Shown: piece after piece, positions 8,185 through 15,982 of the stretch
Layout: every line of letters begins with the position of its first letter
How positions within the stretch are numbered: the first letter of the stretch is position 1
From: MR-S7 sp000400995
GTDB taxonomy: Bacteria; Pseudomonadota; Gammaproteobacteria; Burkholderiales; Burkholderiaceae_C
NCBI RefSeq assembly: GCF_045291395.1
Contig: NZ_CP152342.1
Span: 4,898,001-4,962,000, forward strand
DNA: 64,000 bases
Direction: 5' to 3'
The notes under the pieces: model-generated
Database searches by the model: none
Seen by the model: only the letters and a program-made list of their open reading frames with translations
What the model was told of the DNA's origin: nothing
Position numbers and translations under genes: made by a program

Positions 8185-9561
8185 TCAAGGCGCAAGCACC
8201 TCGCGCACATAGCCATCGGCGCGCAGCCGCGCGGGATCGGCGTCGGCCGTGTGCGTGCCGGGGCCGCCGCGCATGCCGCCCACCAGCCAGCGGCCGCCCT
8301 GGCCCTCCAGGCTGCGCACCGGGTTCTGGCCGGGGCCGGCGGGCAGGGCCAGCCGCTGGGCGAGGCGGCCTTGTGCATCCAGCACCGCCAGCAGCGGCGC
8401 GCCGTCGTCCGAAATGCTGGCGCCTGCCGGGTTCTGCCGGTAGCCCGTGGCGCCCGCGACGAGGTGGCGCCCGCCGGGCAGCGCGGCGATGTCGAACAGC
8501 ACGTCGTCCTCTTCCACGTGCAGCACCGCATGGCGCTGCAGGCGTCCCGCGCCGTCCAGCCACGCGGCGAAGCCGTTCCAGCCGCCCTCCCGGCCCGCCA
8601 CCTTGTGGCGGCCTGCGAGCGCCCAGCCTGTTTCGAGGGCGCGTAGCGCGAACACCTGCGTGGGGCCGCCCGTGTCGACGAAGGCCGCGCCCAGGTTGCG
8701 GCCCTGGCCGTCCAGCCGGGTGACGATGGCGCCGTAGTCGGGAAGCTCGGGCGGCACGGGGCCTTCGGGCGCGGCGAAGAAGTGGGCCGCATGCGCTGCG
8801 AACGCGTTGTTGTGCGGTGCGGCGGGCACGGCCACGGCGAGGTCGCCGTGCGCGTTGGCGGCGAGCAGCACCTGGAAGTGGTTGGCGAGCTGGCCGTAGG
8901 TGTCGTGGCTGCCGCTCGTCAGGTAGCGCGCCATGACCGTGGTGCCCGGCTCCACCAGGCTGCGCCAGCGTTGTGTGTAGCCGCCCTGCGCCGTGTGCGC
9001 ATAGCGGTAGGCCACCACGGCGTGGCGGCCGGTGCGCAGCGCCACGGCCAGGTCTTCGCCCAGCGCGGCCAGGCGCACCGAGTCGCGCGTGTGCAGGGGC
9101 AGCATCGCAGTATCGTCCTTGATGCCGCCCTGGTCGTAGTACGGGTCGAGCGGTGCCGCGGGGTCGGTCAGTTCGGCGCGGGTCAGCTCGCGGGCCTGGG
9201 CGTCCAGGCGCACCAGGCGCAATGCGCGGTGCGTGGCGAGCACGGCGGAGATCTCGCCCGAGGGGTGCAGCGCCATGTCGATGAGCGACCAGTCCTCGGG
9301 CGGCGTGTAGACGTGGCCGGCGCCCTGCCCGCCGATGCGGATGCGCCGGTCGACGGGCGCGCTGGGCAGGCCGTCGCGGTAGGGCCGGGGCTTTTCCTCC
9401 AGCGCTACATAGCCCGAGGAGCTGCCCAGGGATGCCACGCGCAGCACGAAGCGGCCCGGCACGGCGTGGTCAACGGGCGGCGGCGGCTCGCCGGTGCTGC
9501 TGCCGCCACCTCCGCAGGCGGCCAGCAGCGCGGCCAGCAAGAACGTGGGCAGGGCTTTCAT
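8185..9561 (-). CDS. Predicted lipoprotein, propeller-like, unknown function
   Basis: The protein has 458 aa. It starts MKALPTFLLAALLAACGGGG, with a lipobox LAAC at residue 16 followed by a glycine/serine linker. The body has repeated V-x-L-D-A-Q-G-R-L-type strands that suggest a beta-propeller, but I do not recognise the family. Its ATG overlaps the stop of the upstream gene (ATGA), so the two are probably translationally coupled; SD AAGGGG lies six bases before the start. It is probably anchored to the outer membrane. Confidence 0.75.
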   Translation of the reverse strand: MKALPTFLLAALLAACGGGGSSTGEPPPPVDHAVPGRFVLRVASLGSSSGYVALEEKPRPYRDGLPSAPVDRRIRIGGQGAGHVYTPPEDWSLIDMALHPSGEISAVLATHRALRLVRLDAQARELTRAELTDPAAPLDPYYDQGGIKDDTAMLPLHTRDSVRLAALGEDLAVALRTGRHAVVAYRYAHTAQGGYTQRWRSLVEPGTTVMARYLTSGSHDTYGQLANHFQVLLAANAHGDLAVAVPAAPHNNAFAAHAAHFFAAPEGPVPPELPDYGAIVTRLDGQGRNLGAAFVDTGGPTQVFALRALETGWALAGRHKVAGREGGWNGFAAWLDGAGRLQRHAVLHVEEDDVLFDIAALPGGRHLVAGATGYRQNPAGASISDDGAPLLAVLDAQGRLAQRLALPAGPGQNPVRSLEGQGGRWLVGGMRGGPGTHTADADPARLRADGYVREVLAP

Positions 9562-9995
9562 GGGCGCCCCTTCTGGCGTGCGCGCAGCACCTCCACGTTG
9601 GCGAGCTGCGCAGGCGTGAAGGCCTGCGTGTTCTTCGCGCCCGGCGCCTTGTCCATCGCCAGCAGCATCCCCGCGTGCAGCGCGGCCAGCATGGCGGTGG
9701 CGTATTCGCGGCTGCTCAAGTTCTGGCGCGCCAGCGCGGCGCGCACCTGGGGGTGGGCGTCGAGCTTGCGGGCGATGTCCTCGACGGAATGGGCGTCGTC
9801 GCCATCGTCGTCCTGCTGCGGCAGGTGCTTGAGTTCAGCGGCCACCTGGTCCATGCGGTCCAGCAGCGCGGAGGTGAGGCGGAAGGTGGCCGGATCGGTG
9901 GCGCCCGCGGCCCAGGCGCCGGTGTGGGTGAGCAGCAGGGCCAGTGCGGACAGGGCGGAAAAGGCCAGCGCGGCGGCCAGGGTGCGCAGCATCAT
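9558..9995 (-). CDS. Small exported protein of unknown function, coupled to the lipoprotein gene
   Basis: The protein has 145 aa from ATG 9995, chosen because SD AAGGA is eight bases upstream; a second ATG follows directly. The N-terminus is a signal peptide or anchor ending GAWAAG. The mature part is helical and charged, with an acidic patch QQDDDGDDAH. I do not recognise a family. Its stop overlaps the start of the lipoprotein gene by four bases, so they likely act together. Confidence 0.7.
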   Translation of the reverse strand: MMLRTLAAALAFSALSALALLLTHTGAWAAGATDPATFRLTSALLDRMDQVAAELKHLPQQDDDGDDAHSVEDIARKLDAHPQVRAALARQNLSSREYATAMLAALHAGMLLAMDKAPGAKNTQAFTPAQLANVEVLRARQKGRP

Positions 9996-10020
9996 TGGGC
10001 AAGTCCTTGGTGATGTGGTT

Positions 10021-10065
10021 GAAAAACGGCTCTGGCGCTTGTACGGCAAGCGCGAGCAGCTATTG
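10021..10065 (-). repeat. Palindromic mini-repeat copy 3
   Basis: The minus strand reads AATAGCTGCTCGCGCTTG, then CAAGCGCCAGAGCCGTTTTTC, directly after the stop of the VPGLG-tailed gene and before the 145-aa gene. Confidence 0.7.
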
Positions 10066-10067
10066 AT

Positions 10068-10738
10068 TCAGGAGTTCTTGCGGCGCAGCCGGCGTGCGCC
10101 TGCGGCGGCCGCGCCCACGGCGAGCAACGCGAGGGCGGGCAGGCCCAGGCCAGGCACGGGCTGTGCGTTGCCGGGTGGCGGCGGTGGGGGAGCGGCGTGT
10201 CGTCGCAGGCCCCGGTGACGGCGACGGGCGGGCTCCATGCGGCGTAGAAAGCGATGGTGTTGCTGGCGAACCCGCGCTGCCCGCCCCGGTCTTGCAGCAC
10301 GGGGAAAGGCGGGTTGGACCCCGGTGTCACCCAGTAGCCCCAGCCCACGGGCGCCTCCAGCGCCAAGCCGCTGGCGCTGTACTCACCTGCCTGCACGGCG
10401 GTATTGCGCACGCCGCTGAAGATGCGGTGGATCGAACCGTCGGGCAGGGTGGCGAAGGTATTGAGTGCTTCGGGCGTATGAACGCGCAGGTCTTGCCGGA
10501 ACGCTGCCCCGGCCTGGCCGATGCGCACGATGACGCAAGTCAGGTCGCCGCGCGACCAGGTTTGGCCGGATGCCGTGGTGCCGCCATTGTCGAAGATGAG
10601 GGTGAAGCGGAACGGCTCGCCATCGGTAGCGCCGGGCAGGGTGGAACCGGTGATGGTGCCGTTGTGCGTGGTGGCGAACGGTGCGGCTTGTGCTGTACCG
10701 ACGGCGGCCAGCAGCGTGGCGGCAATGAGTCTTTTCAT
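10068..10738 (-). pseudogene. VPGLG-tailed exported protein, frameshifted near its C-terminus
   Basis: From ATG 10738 the protein opens with signal peptide MKRLIAATLLAAVGTAQA and runs parallel to its neighbour at 10789-11475 (PFA.T..GT, W.P/RPVAV.GACDDTP). After GACDDTP the frame is lost at a G5 run on the plus strand (10186-10190). Adding one base restores PPPPPGNAQPVPGLGLPALALLAVG and a basic end, then TGA at 10068. The restored protein would be 223 aa. It is either a real frameshift or a homopolymer miscall. Without the shift it is an exported protein with a C-terminal sorting tail. Confidence 0.7.
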
Positions 10739-10744
10739 GGTCAA

Positions 10745-10784
10745 AATGGTCTTCAGGGCTTATGCAGAAAGCGCAAACAGCTAC
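10745..10784 (-). repeat. Palindromic mini-repeat copy 4
   Basis: The minus strand reads GTAGCTGTTTGCGCTTTCTG, then ATAAGCCCTGAAGACCATTTT, between the two VPxLG-tailed genes. This copy has drifted from the consensus. Confidence 0.6.
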
Positions 10785-10788
10785 TTTT

Positions 10789-11475
10789 TCAGGAGTGGCG
10801 ACGCAGCTTGCGCATGCCCAGCCCCGCTGCGCCCAGGCCCAGCAGCGCCAACGCGGGCAGGCCGAGCGCAGGCACGGGTTGCGCGCCCCCGCCGGGCGGC
10901 GGCGCGCTCACCGGCGTGTCGTCGCACGCACCGGCGACGGCGACGGGGCGGCTCCAGCGCTGCGGGTCGATGGGCACGCCGCCCGCGGCGTCGTCGAAGC
11001 TGCCCAGCGCATCGGCGAAGGCGGTGGCCGAGCCGTTGACGTTCCAGCTCACGGGCGCGCCCAGGACGATGGGGCCGGAGACGGTGTAGTCGGTGGCGGG
11101 TGCGGCGTAGATGCCGATGTCGAACATGCCCGTCAGTGCCGTGCCTGCCGCGTTGGCCTCGGCCGCCCCGCTGCCGTAGGAGATCTGCGTGGCCGAGCCG
11201 GTCAGCGGGTGGGTGAGGGTGGTGCGCTGCCCGGCCGCGCCGAAGCGCCAGATGGCGCAGCGCAGATCGGACAGCAGCCAGCGGCTTCCCGCCGCCGTGG
11301 TGCCGCCGCTGTCCATGACGAAGGTGACGCTGTAGGCCTCGCCGCCCTGCACGCCGGGCAGGGAGGGGTTGGCGGCAACGGTGCCGCTGTAGGTGATGGC
11401 GAACGGCGCGGCCTGGGCGGCGCTGGCGGCGGCCAGCAGCGCGGCGGCGAGAAAGGCGGGGGCGAGAACAGGCAT
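10789..11475 (-). CDS. VPALG-tailed exported protein (intact paralogue)
   Basis: The protein has 228 aa. Signal peptide to about residue 22 (SAAQA), then a beta-rich body with a single Cys-containing motif GACDDTP, a proline-rich linker PPPGGGAQ and a C-terminal tail VPALGLPALALLGLG ending in basic MRKLRRHS. The tail has the PEP/IPTL-CTERM layout (short motif, hydrophobic helix, basic end), but lacks the Trp-Gly of IPTLxxWG. The role is unknown. No clear SD precedes the ATG. The gene is divergent from LuxR2 and shares a control region with it. Confidence 0.75.
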   Translation of the reverse strand: MPVLAPAFLAAALLAAASAAQAAPFAITYSGTVAANPSLPGVQGGEAYSVTFVMDSGGTTAAGSRWLLSDLRCAIWRFGAAGQRTTLTHPLTGSATQISYGSGAAEANAAGTALTGMFDIGIYAAPATDYTVSGPIVLGAPVSWNVNGSATAFADALGSFDDAAGGVPIDPQRWSRPVAVAGACDDTPVSAPPPGGGAQPVPALGLPALALLGLGAAGLGMRKLRRHS

Positions 11476-11514
11476 GGGCGCGTCGGGGCGTTGGAAGACA
11501 AGCCGCCAAGGCTA

Positions 11515-11533
11515 GGCGCGCACGGTGCGCGCC
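11515..11533. promoter_or_regulatory. Perfect inverted repeat between divergent genes
   Basis: GGCGCGCAC-G-GTGCGCGCC has nine-base perfect arms. It abuts the operator-like site at 11535 and lies in the VPALG/LuxR2 divergent promoter region. It may be a second operator. Confidence 0.45.
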
Positions 11534-11534
11534 A

Positions 11535-11552
11535 CCCTACCCCCCGGGGTGG
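11535..11552. promoter_or_regulatory. Shared operator-like site, copy 2
   Basis: It reads CCTACCCCCCGGGGTGG with one further C on the 5' side. It ends against a -35-like TTGTGA (11553-11558), 16 bases before TAGATT (11575-11580). The centre would be near -44 relative to LuxR2 transcription, the usual place for a LuxR-type activator. Confidence 0.55.
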
Positions 11553-11587
11553 TTGTGAAACGCCGCATGCCCGGTAGATTCGCCGCC

Positions 11588-12697
11588 ATGACCGCACAAC
11601 GCCACCTCGACCGCGCCCTGGCGCAGCTGCGCCGGATGGCCTGCATGGACGCCGGCGGCCCGCAGCGGATCGCGCCCGTGCTGCGTGCGCTGCATGGGCT
11701 GATCGGCTTCGACTCGGGCGGCTACCTCTACCGGCGCAGCGACGGCGAGCTAGACATCCACATGGAGAACCCCGCCATGGGATCGGTGATGCCCGCGCTG
11801 TTCGAGCCGCGGGTGCAGCACAGCGAACGGCAGGTGATGCGGCGCAGCGCGCGCCTGCTCGACGAGGCCCTGCGCTGCGAGCGCGGCGTGCAGATGCAGC
11901 ACGACCTGGTGAAGGTGCCGCTGGCCGAGCTGCGGCGCAGCGACTACTACAACGCGGTGCTGCGCCCCGGCGAGGTGGAAATGGCCATGAAGCTGCCGCT
12001 GCGCACGGCGGACGGGCGGGGCATCGGCATCCTCTGGCTCTACCGCCGCGACGGCGAGCGGCGCTTCACCGGCGACGAGGCCGCCGTGCTGGGCCGGCTG
12101 GCGCCCGGCCTGGCGCGCGCGCTGCAGCCGGGCCGCCTGGAGGGAGCGGAGGCGCACGACGCCGAGGTCTGCGGCCAGGGGCTGCTGGTGGTCACGGCCA
12201 TGGGCCGGCCGCTGTGGCTCGCGCCGGGCACCGAGGCGCTGCTGGCGCAGGCCTTCGGCTGGCGCTGGCGCGGCTGCGGGGGCGCGCTGCCGGCCGCGCT
12301 GCAGGTGCTGGTGCAGCGCCTCTTCCTGCCGAATGTGCGGCCGGGTGTGCCGCTGCCGCAGATGGATTTCTCCAACGCGCACGGCGCGTTCTCGCTGCGC
12401 GCCACGCACCTGGCGGGCCGCGCGGGCGAGGCCGACGCGGCGGCCATCCACATCACGCGCCGCGTGCCTGGCGGCACGCGGCTGCTGGAGCGGCTGGGCG
12501 CGCTGGGCCTGCCCCGGCGCCAGGCCGAGCTGGCCTGCTGGCTCGCGCGCGGGCTGTCCGAAGCGCAGAGCGCCGAGCGCATGGGCGTGAGCGTGAACAC
12601 CGTGGCCTACCACCGCCGCCACCTCTACGCGGCCCTGGGCGTGCAGGACCGGCAGGGGCTGCTGCGCTGCGTGCATGAGACCACCCCTGCGGGGTAG
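11588..12697 (+). CDS. LuxR-family transcriptional regulator (LuxR2)
   Basis: The protein has 369 aa and is a paralogue of LuxR1. The GerE-type helix-turn-helix at the end reads ELACWLARGLSEAQSAERMG, then VSVNTVAYHRRHLY. The -10 box TAGATT ends only seven bases before the ATG, so the mRNA is probably leaderless. Its TAG stop lies inside the operator-like site that precedes LuxR3. It is divergent from the VPALG gene. The regulon is inferred from shared sites. Confidence 0.85.
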   Translation: MTAQRHLDRALAQLRRMACMDAGGPQRIAPVLRALHGLIGFDSGGYLYRRSDGELDIHMENPAMGSVMPALFEPRVQHSERQVMRRSARLLDEALRCERGVQMQHDLVKVPLAELRRSDYYNAVLRPGEVEMAMKLPLRTADGRGIGILWLYRRDGERRFTGDEAAVLGRLAPGLARALQPGRLEGAEAHDAEVCGQGLLVVTAMGRPLWLAPGTEALLAQAFGWRWRGCGGALPAALQVLVQRLFLPNVRPGVPLPQMDFSNAHGAFSLRATHLAGRAGEADAAAIHITRRVPGGTRLLERLGALGLPRRQAELACWLARGLSEAQSAERMGVSVNTVAYHRRHLYAALGVQDRQGLLRCVHETTPAG

Positions 12698-12698
12698 G
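12681..12698. promoter_or_regulatory. Shared operator-like site, copy 3
   Basis: On the minus strand it reads CCTACCCCGCAGGGGTGG. It contains the LuxR2 stop codon and is centred about 42 bases upstream of the predicted LuxR3 start of transcription. No good -35 box is visible, which fits activator dependence. Confidence 0.55.
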
Positions 12699-12719
12699 GC
12701 GGAAACGGCCGCTGCGCCC

Positions 12720-12725
12720 TAGATT
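12720..12725 (+). promoter_or_regulatory. -10 box of LuxR3, leaderless arrangement
   Basis: TAGATT ends eight bases before the ATG at 12734, the same layout as in LuxR2. Confidence 0.5.
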
Positions 12726-12733
12726 CGCGCGCC

Positions 12734-13824
12734 ATGTCCACGAACCGCCGAGCGTCCCAGGCCCTCGCGCACCTGCGCCACATGGCCCGCCTCGATGCCG
12801 GCGGGCCGGAGCTGATCGCGCCCGTGCTGGAGGCGCTGCACGCGCTGGTCGGCTTCGATTCGAGCGGCTACTTCTACCCCAGCGCGGACGGCGCGCTGGA
12901 CGCCCACATGGAACACCCGGCCGTGCAGGCGGCCGTGCCAGACCACTTCGATCCGCGCATCCTCGCGAGCGAGGCGCGGGTGTTCCACAACGTGCTGCAG
13001 CATGGCGACGACATCGCCCGCCATCCGCACGGCCCCCGCTCGCTCGCGCAGATGCTGCGCGTGCCCGTGGACGGCTGCTGCGCAGCGACTACTACAACGT
13101 GGTGATGCGTCCCGCCGGCGTGGGCGACTGGCTGAGCCTGCCGCTGCGCACGCCCGAGGGGCGCGGCATCGGCATGCTGTTCCTGTTCCGCCCTGCCGGG
13201 GCGCGGCCGTTCGGCAGCGCGGAGCAGCTGGCGCTGGCGCGGCTGGAGGCCTGCCTCGCCTGCGTGCTCTGGCCCGCCGGCCTGCCCGACGAGGCAGGCG
13301 AGGTGCTGCGCGAGGGCCTGCTCGTCGTCACGCCGCAGGGGCAGCCGCTGTGGTCCTCGCCCGAGGCCGAGGCGCTGATGGCGCAGGCCTTCGGCTGGCG
13401 CTGGCGCGGCGTGGGCCGCGCGCCGTTGCCACACGCGCTGCAACTGCTGGTGCAGCGCCAGCACAGCCCCGGCGCGCCCGCGCCGGACGTGGCGCTGCGC
13501 AATGCCCACGGCTGCTTCCACGTGCGCGCTGCGCCGCTGGCCGCCGCCGCCGGGCCGGGCGAGGCCGTGGCGCTGCACGTGACCCAGCGCATGGAGCCCG
13601 GCACCCGGCTGCTCGCTGCGCTGCGCCCGCTGGACCTGCCCCTGCGCCAGCAGGAGCTGGCCTGGTGGCTGGCGCGCGGCCTGCCCGAGTCGCAGATCGC
13701 CGCGCGCATGGGCATCAGCGCGAACACGGTGGTCTACCACCGGCGCCAGCTCTACATGCGCATGGGCGCGGCCAGCCGGGATGACCTCCTGGCTGCGCTG
13801 GGCGTCACGGCACCTGCACGGTGA
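12734..13824 (+). pseudogene. LuxR-family regulator (LuxR3) with a one-base frameshift
   Basis: It is the third close paralogue of LuxR1 and LuxR2. The first frame gives MSTNRRASQALAHLRHMARL up to MLRVPVD. At about 13070-13073 the expected codons GAC CGG read GACGG, and the second frame continues LLRSDYYNVVMRPAG to a normal GerE helix-turn-helix (ELAWWLARGLPESQIAARMG) and TGA at 13824. Restoring one base gives 363 aa. As written, translation would stop after 123 aa and no DNA-binding domain would be made. The 3' end overlaps the end of the convergent chitinase2 gene by about 20 bases. Confidence 0.8.
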
Positions 13825-15921
13825 CGGGCGCGGAGCGCGGCCCTTCCTGGCCCTGTGCATCCACCACGCTCACCTGGTAGCCATGGCTGCCGCTGGGCGC
13901 GGCGGCATCGACGTAGCGCGGGTCGTCGGTGGTGGCGATGGCCGTGCCGTCGCGGTACACGCGGTAGCGGGCGGCGCCCGCGATGAACGACTGCTTGACC
14001 GCCTGCATCTGCGGGTTGGCGTTCTGCTGCGGCAGCCAGCCGTAGTTCACCGTCCACACCAGCGTGCCGCCCAGGTTCTGCTCGCGCACCCACTTGCCCT
14101 TCTCCTGGATGGAGCGCTCGTCCTCGTAGCTGAGGTACGTCACCGGTGTGTCGGGCCCGCGGTTCCAGGGCTGCGAATAGGTGATATAGCTCTGCTTGGC
14201 CACGTCGTCCCAGTGGTAGGTGGCGCCGGGCTGGCCGAAGGCGTTGTCGTTGACCAGACGCTGGGTGTTGTTCTCCCAGTCGCCGTTGTCCATCCAGCCC
14301 TGCATGCCGTCCAGGCTCTGGCGCGGGCCGGTCACGGGGTCGTTGTAGTACGCGCCGTACAAGCCGATCCCGATGCCCAGCTTGGCGCGCGGCACGCCCG
14401 CTTGGAGATACGCCTGCACCGTCGATTCGATGGACGTGGGGTGGTAGGTGTCCGCGCCGAACAGCGGCGAGTGGTGCCACGACAGCCAGCCCCAGTCGCC
14501 CGCCATGCTGTAGGTCATGAGGTTGAAGCGGTCCACGGCGGCGGCCACCTCGGCGTGCCAGGGGGTGATGTCCGGATCGTTCTGGTTGACCCAGAAGCCG
14601 GGCCAACTGATCTCCAGTGGCGCAGCCTGGTAGCGCGGGCGCTGCTCCGAGGCCGCACGCAGCTCGCGCAGCAGGGCCAGCGACTGGGCGCGGGTGGCGG
14701 GCGTGTCCAGGTTCTCTTCCCAGTCGATGTCCACGCCGTCGTAGCCCTTCTGCTCGGCCTTGTCGAGGATGGTCCGGATGAAGCGCGCACGCACCGTGGC
14801 GTTGGCCGTGGCGGCCACGAAGCCGGGGCCGTCGCTGTCGCCGCCGACCATCATCACGGCCTTCACGCCGGCCGCATGGGCCTTGGCGATCAGGGTGTCT
14901 TCCACCTCGGCGTGCGCGCCGCCCGCGCCTTCCAGCAGATCGCCCGCGCGGCCGCCGGGCAGCGAGCCCAGGGCGGGTGCATAGCGGCCGAAGACGAAGT
15001 GCGTCATGGTGCTCATGTCCACGGCCTCGGGCGGGTAGGTCTCCCAGAACCAGCCCGCGTAGTAGCCGTTGACCCACTTGCGGCCCTTGGGCGATGCGGG
15101 CCAGTCCAGGCGCACGCCGGCGGGGGTGGCGGTGGCGTTCAGGCCGTCGCCCGGCGGGGGCGGCGGGTCCTGCGGATCGGGCTGCCTGGCCCGCACGGTG
15201 ACGGTGGCGGATGCGCTCACCGCCGTGCCCGCCGCGTTGCGGCAGCTCAGCGCGTAGGTGGACGTGGCGGCGGGCTTCACGCTGGCGCTGCCGCTCGTGG
15301 CCTGCTCGCCGCTCCACGCGCCGCTGGCGGTGCAGGCCGTGGCGTTTTCGGTGAGCCAGGTGAGGACGCTCGTGCCGCCCGCATCGATGGTGCCGGGCTG
15401 CGCGGCGAAGGTGCCGATGCGTGGGGGCGGGGGAGGCGGCGGCGCCTCGGCCGATGCGCCGTCGATGAAGAGCTGCGCCAGCCCTTCGCCGCCCGCCTCG
15501 AAATACTCCATGCGCACCGTGTGCGCGCCGGCCTTGAGCTTGACGGTGGCCGTGTCCTCGGTGATGCCGTGGCGCGTCCAGTTGTTGATGACGCGCTTGC
15601 CGTCCACGAACACGCGCACGCCGTCGTCGGTGTAGGTGGTGAACCTGGCGTTGCCGGCGCTGAACGGCAGCGTCGCCGTCCAGCGCGCCGAGAACGCATC
15701 GACCGGCAGGCGTGCATCAGGGCTGTCCGTCATCCAGTAGTAGTCGATGGTGCCCGTCTCGCAGCGCGTGAGCACGGGCGCGCCGGCCAGTTTCGTGTTG
15801 GGGTAGTACTCGGCCAGCCACTGGCCGGGCGGACATTCGAGCGCGAATGCCTGGGTGCCCGCCAGCAGCAGCGATGCCGCGAGCGCGCGTGGAATGGGGG
15901 GAAAAGGGCGTGGTTTTTCAT
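13805..15921 (-). pseudogene. GH18 chitinase-like exoenzyme (chitinase2), frameshifted in the signal peptide
   Basis: This is a paralogue of chitinase1 with the same order: PA14-like domain, one Ig-like repeat (one fewer than chitinase1), GH18 domain with DGVDIDWE, and an FN3 domain split around the barrel. From ATG 15921 the frame reads MKNHALFPP, then is lost at a G6 run on the plus strand (15896-15901). One extra base would give MKNHALFPPIPRALAASLLL, a good signal peptide, and a 705-aa protein. As written, the enzyme could only start internally without export. The run lies in the signal sequence, where slippage would switch secretion on and off. The SD (GGAGG, 12 bases upstream) comes from a mini-repeat. 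Confidence 0.8.
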
Positions 15922-15926
15922 GGTGC

Positions 15927-15966
15927 TTTTTGGCCTCCAGCGCTTGTGTGTAAAGCGCTGGTAGCT
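15927..15966 (-). repeat. Palindromic mini-repeat copy 5
   Basis: The minus strand reads AGAGCTACCAGCGCTTTA, then AAGCGCTGGAGGCCAAAAA, between the kelch2 stop and the chitinase2 start. Its GGAGG may serve as the chitinase2 SD. Confidence 0.7.
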
Positions 15967-15982
15967 CTCTTTTCGATAGTTT

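Noticed and set aside
10736..10744. TTG at 10744 as the start of the VPGLG-tailed gene
   Set aside because: ATG 10738 is in frame two codons later and opens a standard signal peptide.
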